In this document: positions 17,615 to 25,076 of the stretch, piece by piece | Numbering within the stretch: position 1 is the first letter of the stretch | Layout of the letters: the number at the start of each line of letters is the position of its first letter | Source of the DNA: a virus | Length of the DNA stretch: 58,818 bases | Strand: one strand, 5' to 3' | IMG/VR virus record: IMGVR_UViG_3300009129_000019 | Span: 1-58,818 of that record | The notes under the pieces: generated by a model | The model's database searches: none | What the model saw: only the letters and a program-made list of their open reading frames with translations | Told to the model about the DNA's origin: nothing | Position numbers and translations under genes: made by a program

Positions 17615-18204
17615 ATAAATAATTTATTTTTTTTCATCTTTTTTCTTAATACCCTACGCCCTTTGGTGTGCAGATTTATAATTGTTTGCGGGGTCAAGTC
17701 AAATTCTTCAGCAATCTGTTTCCAAGTTAGCTTTTGGCTTTTGTTCAGGTATCTTAATTTAAAAATTTTAAATATCCTCTTGTCCGATAATTTACTTAGG
17801 ATATCAAAGGCGTGCTCTACGTCATTTTTTGCCTCGTCTTTTGGGTCAAAATCTTCTATAGATTTTTTATTGAAGAAATGGTTAATAGCTTCTTCTTCTG
17901 AGCAGATATATTTGCTATTGTTTTTTATATAATTTAAACAGTGGTATCGAGTATAGTTCCCTAGCCAAGTAGAAAACTTCGCTTTCCTGTCTGTCTTAAA
18001 AGAGATTGCTGCCTTGTAAAATACGAAGTCTCTATCTTTGCGTATCTCGTCTATATTCAGCTTGCCGGCGAACTTGTTACAAATGGCATAAAAAAGCTTT
18101 GAGTGCTTGTCTGTAAGTAAAACAAAACTGTCGCTGCAGTTCTTATTTTTAATTAATTTAATTAAATTTAAATCCTCTTCGTTGCTAGTTTTTAATCTCG
18201 CCAT
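17611..18204 (-). CDS. Phage sigma70-family RNA polymerase sigma factor
   Basis: 197 residues. Region 2 is seen in LFYAICNKFAG and KAKFSTWLGNYTRYHCLNYI (about 75-93), the core-binding and -10 recognition helices. Region 4 is a helix-turn-helix in LTWKQIAEEFDLTPQTIINL (159-178). There are no regions 1 or 3, so it is a small two-domain factor like T4 gp55 or ECF factors. It should redirect host polymerase to phage promoters, plausibly the AGTGTAA elements before virion genes. It overlaps the dNMP kinase gene by 20 nt, so both come from the leaderless promoter at 18838-18866. Confidence 0.85.
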   Translation of the reverse strand: MARLKTSNEEDLNLIKLIKNKNCSDSFVLLTDKHSKLFYAICNKFAGKLNIDEIRKDRDFVFYKAAISFKTDRKAKFSTWLGNYTRYHCLNYIKNNSKYICSEEEAINHFFNKKSIEDFDPKDEAKNDVEHAFDILSKLSDKRIFKIFKLRYLNKSQKLTWKQIAEEFDLTPQTIINLHTKGRRVLRKKMKKNKLFI

Positions 18205-18829
18205 GGTACCAGTCGATGAATTCTTTCACCTTACTGATAAGATACTCACATTCTAGAGGATTGTCATCTTTTATTTTTTCCCATTCTACTATAAAGTCAG
18301 CAGAACCTTTAAGAATCGGATCCTGCTTGGCTTCTTCAAGGTTTATTGGCTCCCTGAAAACCTTCTTCATGACTTTCTTGGGCCACTCCTTTTTGCTTGT
18401 AACCTCTTTCATTTCGTATTGGGAAACGTGAACCAGTACTCCGCCGAGACTCTTTTTTACCCAAGAGACTTCATCATTATCGTACTCACTATATCGTATA
18501 TCCGTGATTACGGGGACATCTTCAGTCACGGCGTTATTAAGGAAACTTTTTATTTCGTAATCAAGCTTGTCAAGCCAGAAGCGTCCTTGAGTCCTCTTCC
18601 TCATAAACGTGCCGTGAAAGACCAAGAACTCTCTAATTTTTTCCTTGTCTTCTCTGGAGCATTCTAGCGGGTCTATGCCGTATCGCCTTATGCACCAGTC
18701 TCTAACATCATACTTGAGGGAGTCCGCCAGCGCAAAGCGCCTTGCTCTTATCTCGTTACTTAACAGATTAAAAAATAAATCTTTCCCCGCTCCCGCTACT
18801 CCGCTTATACCTATTACAGTTCTGGACAT
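18185..18829 (-). CDS. Deoxynucleoside monophosphate kinase
   Basis: 214 residues. P-loop GVAGAGKD (10-17) in an NMP-kinase setting, followed by FALADSLKYDVRDW and a lid-like region rich in Arg (FMRKRTQGRFWLDKL), then PVITDIRY, the strand-Asp-Arg motif seen in T4 gp1-type dNMP kinases. It should phosphorylate dNMPs to dNDPs for DNA synthesis, together with the phage reductase and deaminase. It is the first gene of the minus-strand metabolic run and diverges from the glycosyltransferase at 18913. Confidence 0.8.
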   Translation of the reverse strand: MSRTVIGISGVAGAGKDLFFNLLSNEIRARRFALADSLKYDVRDWCIRRYGIDPLECSREDKEKIREFLVFHGTFMRKRTQGRFWLDKLDYEIKSFLNNAVTEDVPVITDIRYSEYDNDEVSWVKKSLGGVLVHVSQYEMKEVTSKKEWPKKVMKKVFREPINLEEAKQDPILKGSADFIVEWEKIKDDNPLECEYLISKVKEFIDWYHGEIKN

Positions 18830-18837
18830 CCAGTCAC

Positions 18838-18866
18838 ATACTATCCGATTCCAAGTCAGAAGTCAA
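18838..18866 (-). promoter_or_regulatory. Sigma70-type promoter, near-leaderless (TTGACT-17-TAGTAT-8-ATG)
   Basis: -35 at 18861-18866, 17-bp spacer, -10 at 18838-18843, 8 nt before the dNMP kinase ATG. It drives the kinase-sigma operon and is back to back with the plus-strand box at 18902. Confidence 0.55.
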
Positions 18867-18901
18867 GAGAATACTTAATAGTAAAAGTGAGCTTTTTCGA
18901 G

Positions 18902-18907
18902 TATAAT
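18902..18907 (+). promoter_or_regulatory. TATAAT box 5 nt before the glycosyltransferase start
   Basis: A perfect -10 with no consensus -35. The mRNA would start at or within a base or two of the ATG at 18913. A small inverted repeat AAAAG/CTTTT (18884-18897) lies in the spacer and could be an operator. Confidence 0.5.
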
Positions 18908-18912
18908 ATATT

Positions 18913-19752
18913 ATGCCTAGGTGGAAAATGAAGCCGAAACGAAAAAGGGGGAAACCCTACGGTGGTAATCCGTGGTATGGAGTAGTATGCCCTGCGATTA
19001 GCCCGCGGTTCCTAGATAAAGTAAACGCAGTTAAGGTTATTTCTTTCTGGACTGGAGAAAGAAGACGCGACCAGCCTCAAGGACCGGAGGACTCATTAAA
19101 GAAGCTAAGGTTTATAATGGAAAAGGAAATGACTTTAAATTACGGTGCACCCATGGACTTGATTATAGTTAATTCGATAAATGAAGAAGATAACGACTCA
19201 AAAGTAATAAATTATTTAAATTTACTAAATGGGAAACGAACCAAAAACGGAAGGGTAACTGTCCTACATAGAGACAACTACGGAATATCGTTTGGGTCGT
19301 TCCATTATGCCTTCAATCTATTTAAGGACAATTATGAATACTGGTACTTTGCTGAAGATGACTATATAACTAGCGTGAATAACGTGTTAAGTACAGCAAT
19401 TGGGATTCTAGATAATGAAAAACCTAAAGTGGGGTTTGTTGCTACTTGTCAAGTATGTCCCGCGCGTGGTTATGCGCGTGGTGGAACAGGCGTAACCACG
19501 AGAGATATAATGTTAAAGGCTCATGGGGAAAATCTTCCATTTCACTCTGGCGAAGAACAGTATAGTTGGAGAAAGCACCAAGAGTTAGGGGAGAGGCATT
19601 TCACGAATAAGATTCTTCGCAAAGGGTGGAAAGTAGTCGAATTACCCATTCCTAAATCTATGATTTTTTGGGGATACGATCCAAAATACGAACAAAAACC
19701 TGATTATGAAAGACTATGGGATACGGAATTAAGCTTAAGAAGTGTAAAATAA
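18913..19752 (+). CDS. GT-A-type glycosyltransferase with EDDY motif, paralogue 1
   Basis: 279 residues. After a basic N-terminus, a nucleotide-binding strand (AVKVISFWTGERR) leads to the metal-binding motif YFAEDDY (E148-D150), the DxD-like element of GT-A enzymes. The block ISFGSFHYAFNLFKDN just before it closely matches FSMGCFNHAYQLFKNQ in the gene at 22273, so the two are paralogues from a duplication. Donor and acceptor are unknown. First gene of the plus-strand glycan island; its final codons contain AGTGTAAAATAA just before the next gene. Confidence 0.72.
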   Translation: MPRWKMKPKRKRGKPYGGNPWYGVVCPAISPRFLDKVNAVKVISFWTGERRRDQPQGPEDSLKKLRFIMEKEMTLNYGAPMDLIIVNSINEEDNDSKVINYLNLLNGKRTKNGRVTVLHRDNYGISFGSFHYAFNLFKDNYEYWYFAEDDYITSVNNVLSTAIGILDNEKPKVGFVATCQVCPARGYARGGTGVTTRDIMLKAHGENLPFHSGEEQYSWRKHQELGERHFTNKILRKGWKVVELPIPKSMIFWGYDPKYEQKPDYERLWDTELSLRSVK

Positions 19753-19755
19753 CAT

Positions 19756-20733
19756 GTGCAAGTATGGTTTATTTATAAAGAGCCATGGGGACACGTAGAT
19801 ATTCGAGGACACCAAGTAGCCTCAGAGCTTAATAGTCGGGATGGGATTGAAGCACACGTGATTCACATAAGCGAGTTCTTACTTCTGATAAGGAACAAGT
19901 CTTTAGGTATAGTAAAAAAGGGATCCGTAGCGGTCTTACTGAGGGAAGTCTGTAGTAATCATAATACTTACACGGAAATATGGGATCATGGCTGTAAGAT
20001 AGTTATAGATATCATAGATCTTTCTAGGCCCGCTAGTGCAAAGTGGAGATTTTTTAAAAGATACCCCTTAATTAATAAACCCGCTCATGCAATCATTTTT
20101 CCAAATAAATTTTACTTGAACAATATTAAGCACTGCTTGCCTATTCCAGAGACAAAATACAAATGTATATATCATCATATTGACCGGAGGCTAATTCCTA
20201 ATACCAATCAAGAAAAAATAAATTTCTATGCATTTAATAAAAATGAAATATATGACCTTATAGGAGAAAGAATAAAACTTAAGGTATTTGAGAGTAGTGA
20301 TACTTTTAGAAACGATTGGGGATCGACATTTTTAAAGAACTATAATTGCTACTTATCATTAAGAGGAGCGCTCGAGAGCGAGGAGTCAATTAGCGGTCTG
20401 ATATGGTACTTCTTGAAATCGAATGTAAGGCTTTCTGTCGCAGCGGGTACAGATTCCGTTATTATTGCTAACAGAGAATGTGCTTACGAAGAGCTCCTTC
20501 CTCCTGACTACCCTTATTGGGTGGGTAGTAATGCTTGCTCGCACGCAGATCCAATTCACCCCCGAGGGGTAACATTTACAATAAATGAAATCTTAGACGC
20601 TATACATTACGCAGAAGAAACCTTTAATAAGCAAGAGTGGAATATAGCAAAAGATATGATTCGATCGTTAAAACCCAAACTCTCTCTCCAAACTATTAGC
20701 GAAGAATATTTAACTCTATTTAGGTATTTATGA
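19756..20733 (+). CDS. Glycosyltransferase-like protein (GT-B-like, remote)
   Basis: 325 residues starting with GTG 3 nt after the previous stop; the nearby ATG is out of frame. VWFIYKEPWGHVDIRGHQVA looks like a glycan- or nucleotide-sugar-binding N-terminus of a GT-B enzyme, and KIVIDIIDLSRPA, IIFPNKFY and LSLRGALESEESISG match the usual order of a group-1 transferase without giving a definite family. The last codons overlap the next gene as ATGA. Called a glycosyltransferase from fold-like pattern and neighbourhood; it could also be a binding protein without catalytic activity. Confidence 0.5.
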   Translation: MQVWFIYKEPWGHVDIRGHQVASELNSRDGIEAHVIHISEFLLLIRNKSLGIVKKGSVAVLLREVCSNHNTYTEIWDHGCKIVIDIIDLSRPASAKWRFFKRYPLINKPAHAIIFPNKFYLNNIKHCLPIPETKYKCIYHHIDRRLIPNTNQEKINFYAFNKNEIYDLIGERIKLKVFESSDTFRNDWGSTFLKNYNCYLSLRGALESEESISGLIWYFLKSNVRLSVAAGTDSVIIANRECAYEELLPPDYPYWVGSNACSHADPIHPRGVTFTINEILDAIHYAEETFNKQEWNIAKDMIRSLKPKLSLQTISEEYLTLFRYL

Positions 20734-21473
20734 CTAAGGGCACTCTGCATTATATGGCGTCTGGGGGATTGGCTCATATGCTTTCAGGGCTTAGTTACGC
20801 TATGATTCTAGCAGAAAGGGAGGGTAGATATTTAATAATTGACTGCAAGAGACATAAGGCCTTTCCTTACGACTTTTCTGATTTTTTTTATATAAAAACA
20901 AATTTACAATATAGCGAGAACCCCAAGGACTGTACTCACGTAGACGTCCTTTCTTATAGAGGCCCGGGTCCGTGGCGGGCGTATTCAAAGAGGCCGTTCA
21001 TAAGGGGATTGAAGGTCTCTCCAAGCGTGATTAATAAAATCAAAAGTGAACAACCCATAAAGGAAAGATACCTGTCTGTTCATTTTAGAAACACAGATAT
21101 AAAACAAGATATAAATATTTTTATTAAAAAAATTAAAAATGCTCAAGAAAAACTTCTTATTAACACCGTTTATCTTGCTACTGATGACCATGAAGCGTTT
21201 GATAAAATATGGGCATCAACAAGAGGAATAAGATTAATAAGGAGAACCGAACCAGAAAGGGTAAAACACAATTTACACTACGACTCTAAAGACAAACGCA
21301 AACAAATATATAATTGCCTGCTAGATATGTATTTTATTTCAAGATCCGATTTTTTTATTAAGTCTCCCGCGTCAGGATTGTCCATGTTCCTTATTAAGAT
21401 GAAAGAAAATCACGAAGATATATTTGACCTAGAGGGGGAACGGGACTACGCTGTCCGTTTTACTGAAATCTAA
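20730..21473 (+). CDS. Fucosyltransferase-like protein (GT11/GT23/O-FucT branch)
   Basis: 247 residues. SGGLAHMLSGLSYAMILAER (11-30) is the Gly-rich N-terminal signature of alpha-fucosyltransferases, followed by YLIIDC and DFSDFF. SVHFRNTD (116-123, with H118, R120 and D123) is the GDP-fucose-binding H-x-R motif, here with Phe-Arg, and VYLATDDHEAF and FFIKSPASGLSMFL complete the usual series. Donor GDP-fucose would fit the phage gmd. The shortened central region leaves some doubt about activity. Overlaps the GT2 gene of the opposite strand by 45 bp at the 3' end. Confidence 0.68.
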   Translation: MTKGTLHYMASGGLAHMLSGLSYAMILAEREGRYLIIDCKRHKAFPYDFSDFFYIKTNLQYSENPKDCTHVDVLSYRGPGPWRAYSKRPFIRGLKVSPSVINKIKSEQPIKERYLSVHFRNTDIKQDINIFIKKIKNAQEKLLINTVYLATDDHEAFDKIWASTRGIRLIRRTEPERVKHNLHYDSKDKRKQIYNCLLDMYFISRSDFFIKSPASGLSMFLIKMKENHEDIFDLEGERDYAVRFTEI

Positions 21474-22214
21474 ATTCCTCTGTATCCCAAGTTTTCTTCT
21501 ATCTGTGGTATCATCGCTTGTTCCATATCTAAAGTGAAACACATATGAAGACTTGCATAGAGTTGCCCTTATACCCTGATTTCTCATCCTTCGCCAGATC
21601 TCATTATCTCCCCCGGTAAACTTCCTACTGGGATCAAATAAAATATCTTTTTCGAATTCATAATTCATGATATCCCTGTTGAACCCCATGAAGTGCCCTC
21701 CGAAGGAAGCTATAGTTCTGTTTTCTGAGGTATTTTTAATTTTATTTTGAATTTCTTGAATATTTTCGTATGTAAATAGATCGCTTGGGGCCCTACGAGA
21801 ATTATATTTAAATAATCTGAGCTCTTTATATCTAGCTATATCCTGCTGTTCCCCGAGACTGCTAATCCCCTGTGGGTTACAAAAGGGGACGACAATCATG
21901 TGCTGCTCTAACGAGCGCTCCATGCTTTTTAGTGCGCCATCGGGGATAATAACATCATTATTACTTATAAATAAATTTTTGTACTTACCATTTTTAAATT
22001 TTTGATAAGCGAGATTCCAAGAGTGTGTTGGTCCGAACCCTTGATCTTTCGTAATTATGTTTACCCCATACTTTCTGGCTAGAGACGAATAGTTATCCGC
22101 ACTAAAATCATCGATAATCAAAACTTCAACGTCAGGACTGTATTTAAATGTTTTTAATAAAAGATCCGTGTAGTGAATTTGATTGTAGGTAGTGATAGCT
22201 AGCAAAGATTTCAT
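21429..22214 (-). CDS. Family 2 glycosyltransferase
   Basis: 261 residues. The N-terminus LLAITTYNQ, then VLIIDDFSADN (31-41) and the DxD-like SNNDVIIP (84-91), are the nucleotide and metal sites of GT2 enzymes. FTGGDNEIWRRMRNQG near 205 is the acceptor-side ED-type motif with Asn-Glu. It should add one sugar from a UDP or dTDP donor. Its 3' end is convergent and overlaps the fucosyltransferase-like gene by 45 bp; its 5' end diverges from the GT-A paralogue at 22273. No Shine-Dalgarno is visible. Confidence 0.85.
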   Translation of the reverse strand: MKSLLAITTYNQIHYTDLLLKTFKYSPDVEVLIIDDFSADNYSSLARKYGVNIITKDQGFGPTHSWNLAYQKFKNGKYKNLFISNNDVIIPDGALKSMERSLEQHMIVVPFCNPQGISSLGEQQDIARYKELRLFKYNSRRAPSDLFTYENIQEIQNKIKNTSENRTIASFGGHFMGFNRDIMNYEFEKDILFDPSRKFTGGDNEIWRRMRNQGIRATLCKSSYVFHFRYGTSDDTTDRRKLGIQRNLDFSKTDSVVPFPL

Positions 22215-22252
22215 ATCAACAAATAAACCAAAAAGGGGAAATAATCAAATAC

Positions 22253-22272
22253 AGAAGTGTAATTATATTTAT
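22253..22272 (+). promoter_or_regulatory. AGTGTAATTATATT element directly before the start at 22273
   Basis: Shares the AGTGTAA core with the virion-type elements and runs straight into the ATG. No Shine-Dalgarno is present, so a leaderless message is again likely. Confidence 0.4.
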
Positions 22273-23130
22273 ATGCCGAGATATAAAAGAAAAAAAAGGA
22301 GAGCAGAACAAGAGTTAGAACAAAGCCGAACATTAATGATAATACCATGCTGGAGCGGACGCAGGAGAGAGCAAAATCAAATCCATTCCCTATATTTATT
22401 AGAGTATATGTTAGATAAATACAAAAAGATAGATTTTGGCGCTAAAATGGACATCTGCCTTGTTCACCATATGCCTACCCCGACAGAATTAGAGTCTATG
22501 GACGAGTTGCTTTACCGACAATACAGAAAAACAATTTGGGAAGCAGACGGAGCGAAAACTATTAACGGAAAGATAATATTATTAGAAAAAGAAAATAAAG
22601 GATTTAGTATGGGATGCTTCAATCATGCTTATCAGCTTTTTAAAAATCAATATTCTTACTGGTTTTTTAATGAAGATGACAATTTAATTTTAAAAGACGA
22701 TTTTTTAAAAAATAATCTTAACATATTGTTATCACACAACAACACTGCATGGATCGCCACAAATGGCCTTTGGCCATACCGATGCGGAGTGAGGCAACGA
22801 TGGGCTATCTGTGGGTGTAATGGCCTCACAAGTTCAAAAATGATGAAATTAATCGGTGACAAAATACCCAGTACAGAGACGGGAGAAAAAACTATAAACC
22901 GTTCAGAAGTGTTTGGTGTCTTCGAAAAAGAATTGGCAAATATCATATCTGACCCCTCTGTATCAGGAGATCTTTTACCAAAGCACGAAAGAAGGGATAC
23001 CTGTCTCTGGTTGTACAAGCCGTCGAAGCACCAATCCAAAGCTCGTCGGTGGTGGAGGTATCAAAGAATAGATTGGGATGAATCTTTTATATTAAATCCC
23101 AGAGAAGGGCACGAATCGGTTATACAATAA
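22273..23130 (+). CDS. GT-A-type glycosyltransferase with EDDN motif, paralogue 2
   Basis: About 285 residues from MPRYKRKKRR; an upstream in-frame start would run back through the promoter and into the opposite gene and is rejected. LMIIPCWSGRR is the nucleotide-binding strand, FFNEDDN (E134-D136) the metal-binding motif, and FSMGCFNHAYQLFKNQYSYW precedes it exactly as in the paralogue at 18913. Both proteins open with a basic tail (MPRWKMKPKRKR and MPRYKRKKRR), suggesting a recent common origin. Acceptor unknown. The gene is followed by a 365-bp non-coding stretch with a strong terminator. Confidence 0.72.
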   Translation: MPRYKRKKRRAEQELEQSRTLMIIPCWSGRRREQNQIHSLYLLEYMLDKYKKIDFGAKMDICLVHHMPTPTELESMDELLYRQYRKTIWEADGAKTINGKIILLEKENKGFSMGCFNHAYQLFKNQYSYWFFNEDDNLILKDDFLKNNLNILLSHNNTAWIATNGLWPYRCGVRQRWAICGCNGLTSSKMMKLIGDKIPSTETGEKTINRSEVFGVFEKELANIISDPSVSGDLLPKHERRDTCLWLYKPSKHQSKARRWWRYQRIDWDESFILNPREGHESVIQ

Positions 23131-23164
23131 CATTTTTCTAGAACATGGAAACACAATACCCCCT

Positions 23165-23364
23165 AGAAGGGGGCTTGCGTTATACAAATCATTTTTCTTA
23201 GACCCAGTGATTTTAAATACTGATGGGACATTCAGCGGACTTATACGCAACTCTTTCGAGGGCTATCTTCCCTTATGGGATGAGAAACTGTGCTGAAAAC
23301 TCATTACAATAGCCTACCACAACACGCCGGGGTGATGCAACAGGAGTTACCTGTTAGTTTTTTT
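23165..23364 (+). ncRNA. Candidate structured RNA in a 366-bp non-coding stretch
   Basis: The gap 23131-23496 holds no convincing gene. On the plus strand a long-range stem (23175-23184 with 23242-23250, one bulge) encloses two hairpins, AAATCA/TGATTT (23186-23213) and CTGA/TCAG (23220-23235). Then GATGAG/CTCATT (23279-23305) and a Rho-independent terminator follow. A CCCCCTAGAAGGGGG hairpin precedes it (about 23159-23173). The part after the terminator (23370-23496) contains a CCTGA/TCAGG hairpin and nothing else I recognise. It could be an independent small RNA or a long structured 3' UTR of the glycosyltransferase mRNA. No known family is recognised. Confidence 0.35.
23339..23364 (+). terminator. 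Rho-independent terminator
   Basis: AACAGG, loop AGTTA, CCTGTT, AG, then seven T. It closes the plus-strand glycan island and the candidate RNA. Confidence 0.75.
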
Positions 23365-23496
23365 AGGATCGTATCATTCCTAGGCATACCCTTGAATATA
23401 GATTTCTGCCAAAAATCCTGATTCATAAAATCTCATCTCAGGAAAACTCCACTGATTGCTCCCAGCGAGCTTAAAAGAATTTCGCTTTTCAGAAAG

Positions 23497-23928
23497 TTAC
23501 TCGAGTTCCTGATTTAAGTCAACATCTTTCTCTGCGTCTTTTGTTAAATAATTACAAATGTACAATAAGTTCTTTATGTCTTCTTCGGATATTTCAGCTG
23601 GATTACACATGTCTTTATCGTTACCAATTATTTCGCAGAATTTATTTATTACCGTAGACATTATCAACGAAGTGTCTGAACTGATTGAAATTGTTTGGGG
23701 ATACATCAGAAAAGACCTTTGCAAAACCCAGTACTCTTCGTCACCCACCCTAGCCTTTTTAATCATCTCCCCCTTTTCGAAATCACTTAGTGCGCATAAA
23801 AACGCAGCCCTGTCTCTGCTCGGGTGCTCAGTAATAGTTACAATTTTTATGAAGTCCTTTTCTAACGAAAAAGAATGATTTTCTGAAAACCAATTGTAAA
23901 GATGTCCAGAGGCTTCGAGTACTGTCAT
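23497..23928 (-). CDS. Unknown phage protein, 143 residues
   Basis: Soluble, acidic C-terminus, no recognised family. Start chosen at MTVLEASGHLYNWF because a perfect TATAAT lies 6 nt before this ATG, making it the first base of a leaderless mRNA; the upstream in-frame ATG at 23946 would be inside the promoter. It stands alone, divergent from the AT-hook-like gene, with which it shares a compact intergenic region carrying both promoters. Confidence 0.6.
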   Translation of the reverse strand: MTVLEASGHLYNWFSENHSFSLEKDFIKIVTITEHPSRDRAAFLCALSDFEKGEMIKKARVGDEEYWVLQRSFLMYPQTISISSDTSLIMSTVINKFCEIIGNDKDMCNPAEISEEDIKNLLYICNYLTKDAEKDVDLNQELE

Positions 23929-23934
23929 TACCTC

Positions 23935-23963
23935 ATTATAACCCATGCAAAATAAAATTGCAA
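23935..23963 (-). promoter_or_regulatory. Sigma70-type leaderless promoter (TTGCAA-17-TATAAT-6-ATG)
   Basis: -10 TATAAT at 23935-23940, -35-like TTGCAA at 23958-23963, 17-bp spacer, then exactly 6 nt to the ATG at 23928. Confidence 0.6.
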
Positions 23964-23969
23964 AAAAAG

Positions 23970-23998
23970 TTGACTTAATCCCAGATATGTCGTACCTT
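23970..23998 (+). promoter_or_regulatory. Sigma70-type near-leaderless promoter (TTGACT-17-TACCTT-8-ATG)
   Basis: -35 at 23970-23975 and a weak -10 at 23993-23998, 8 nt before the ATG at 24007. Divergent from the promoter at 23935. Confidence 0.45.
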
Positions 23999-24006
23999 TA
24001 CAACAT

Positions 24007-24276
24007 ATGAATACATATACGGATACTCAAAATAACTTAACTGAAAATGTTTGCGCCCCGTCTCGAAAGCGAACTCGAGGACGCCCGAAGCAAGAGATCT
24101 CTTGGCCGCAAGGGGAATTTACCTTTGATTCTCTCAAGGAGTCTAATGTTTTATCTGCGTCTTCTATTCGCAAAAAGATGAGGGCAGAACTAGTAAGAGG
24201 GGGAATTCTAAAAGTAGCTACCCTCAAGACCGCCTTTGGCAGACCCTTAAACGTTTATAAAAAGAACGAAGCTTAA
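24007..24276 (+). CDS. Small basic AT-hook-like DNA-binding protein
   Basis: 89 residues. SRKRTRGRPKQ (about 19-29) contains the R-G-R-P core of an AT-hook that inserts into the minor groove of AT-rich DNA. The rest (SLKESNVLSASSIRKKMRAEL) could be a short helix-turn-helix. It heads a plus-strand unit with dCMP deaminase and is a candidate transcription regulator or DNA-organising protein. It is not assigned to a family. Confidence 0.55.
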   Translation: MNTYTDTQNNLTENVCAPSRKRTRGRPKQEISWPQGEFTFDSLKESNVLSASSIRKKMRAELVRGGILKVATLKTAFGRPLNVYKKNEA

Positions 24277-24278
24277 TT

Positions 24279-24740
24279 GTGTCAAGGATCAGCTGGGCAG
24301 AATATGCGCTAGAGCTAGCGAAAGTCGCAGCTAAACGTAGCGAAGATCCCCATGTGCAAGTGGGCGCATGTGCATTAAGGGAGGATAATACTGTTGCGGG
24401 TATTGGCTATAATGGAGCGCCGCCCGGTATAAATATAGATTGGTCAAATAGGGACGAGAGAAGAGCAAAGGTTGTACACGCAGAGACAAACGCTCTTCGG
24501 TATATTATGCCCAAGGAGTGTTACCTATTGGCGACAACGCTGTTACCTTGCACAGAATGTATCAGAACTATATCAGCATACGGAATAAAAAAAGTTATCT
24601 TTGATAATATTTATCAAAAAGATAAATCTGCTCTAAGCTTGGCGCATGAATACGGTGTTGAACTGTATGCCTCGCAACACGCACTAGGAAGAATACCAAA
24701 ACATGAATCCACACATATTAGATCTATCAACAATTTTTGA
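24279..24740 (+). CDS. dCMP deaminase
   Basis: 153 residues, Zn-dependent deaminase converting dCMP to dUMP for dTTP synthesis. The zinc and proton-shuttle site is HAETNA (H67, E69) and PCTEC (C91, C94). GYNGAPPG is the family substrate-binding loop. The start is GTG, 2 nt after the preceding stop. The last 38 nt overlap the next gene. Complements the phage reductase and dNMP kinase. Confidence 0.92.
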   Translation: MSRISWAEYALELAKVAAKRSEDPHVQVGACALREDNTVAGIGYNGAPPGINIDWSNRDERRAKVVHAETNALRYIMPKECYLLATTLLPCTECIRTISAYGIKKVIFDNIYQKDKSALSLAHEYGVELYASQHALGRIPKHESTHIRSINNF

Positions 24741-25074
24741 TATAATTTATCTGGCGAGCATAGTCGTAACCGCTTTATTCGTATGGTTTGAAACTACAGC
24801 TTTCGAAGAGTACGCTAAAATACTAGGTGGGTCAAAATTTTTCCTAATCGAAGACTACGAAAAGAAGAAGGAGCTAGACCCAGAGCTTACCTACCTTTAT
24901 TATTTATCATTAAATCACAATTCATTTTTAACCAGAATGATAACTTGCGTTTATTGTTTGGGGTTCTGGATGACCGTAGTTTTCTGCCTACTAGCGAAAA
25001 GTTTCGTATTAATCCCTACGTGCTATATTTTTTCGCTTTTGGTTTATAAATCACTAACTTTTAATAAAAATTAA
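24703..25074 (+). CDS. Small membrane protein with CxxCLGFW motif
   Basis: 123 residues. Hydrophobic segments at about 9-28, 82-100 and 102-117 indicate two or three membrane helices with a charged soluble loop (30-70). TCVYCLGFW near 80-90 resembles the C-x-x-C-x-x-F-W motif of DUF1360-type small membrane proteins. It overlaps the dCMP deaminase end and is 2 nt from the next gene. Role unknown; it could affect the host envelope. Confidence 0.6.
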   Translation: MNPHILDLSTIFDIIYLASIVVTALFVWFETTAFEEYAKILGGSKFFLIEDYEKKKELDPELTYLYYLSLNHNSFLTRMITCVYCLGFWMTVVFCLLAKSFVLIPTCYIFSLLVYKSLTFNKN

Positions 25075-25076
25075 AT

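Noticed and set aside
22192-22272. Extended N-terminus for the glycosyltransferase starting at 22192.
   Set aside because: It overlaps the opposite GT2 gene and the promoter element; the basic MPRYKRKKRR start matches its paralogue better.
22266-22273. T4-type late promoter TATAAATA on the minus strand upstream of the GT2 gene.
   Set aside because: A single 8-base match in AT-rich DNA about 50 nt from the start; the AGTGTAA element on the other strand explains the site better.
23221-23310. Small plus-strand frame MGHSADLYATLSRAIF of about 29 codons.
   Set aside because: No ribosome binding site; it overlaps the candidate RNA stems.
23160-23320. tRNA, tmRNA or hammerhead ribozyme in the non-coding stretch.
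   Set aside because: No cloverleaf or acceptor stem, and no complete conserved hammerhead core (CTGATGG replaces CTGATGA with no matching stems).
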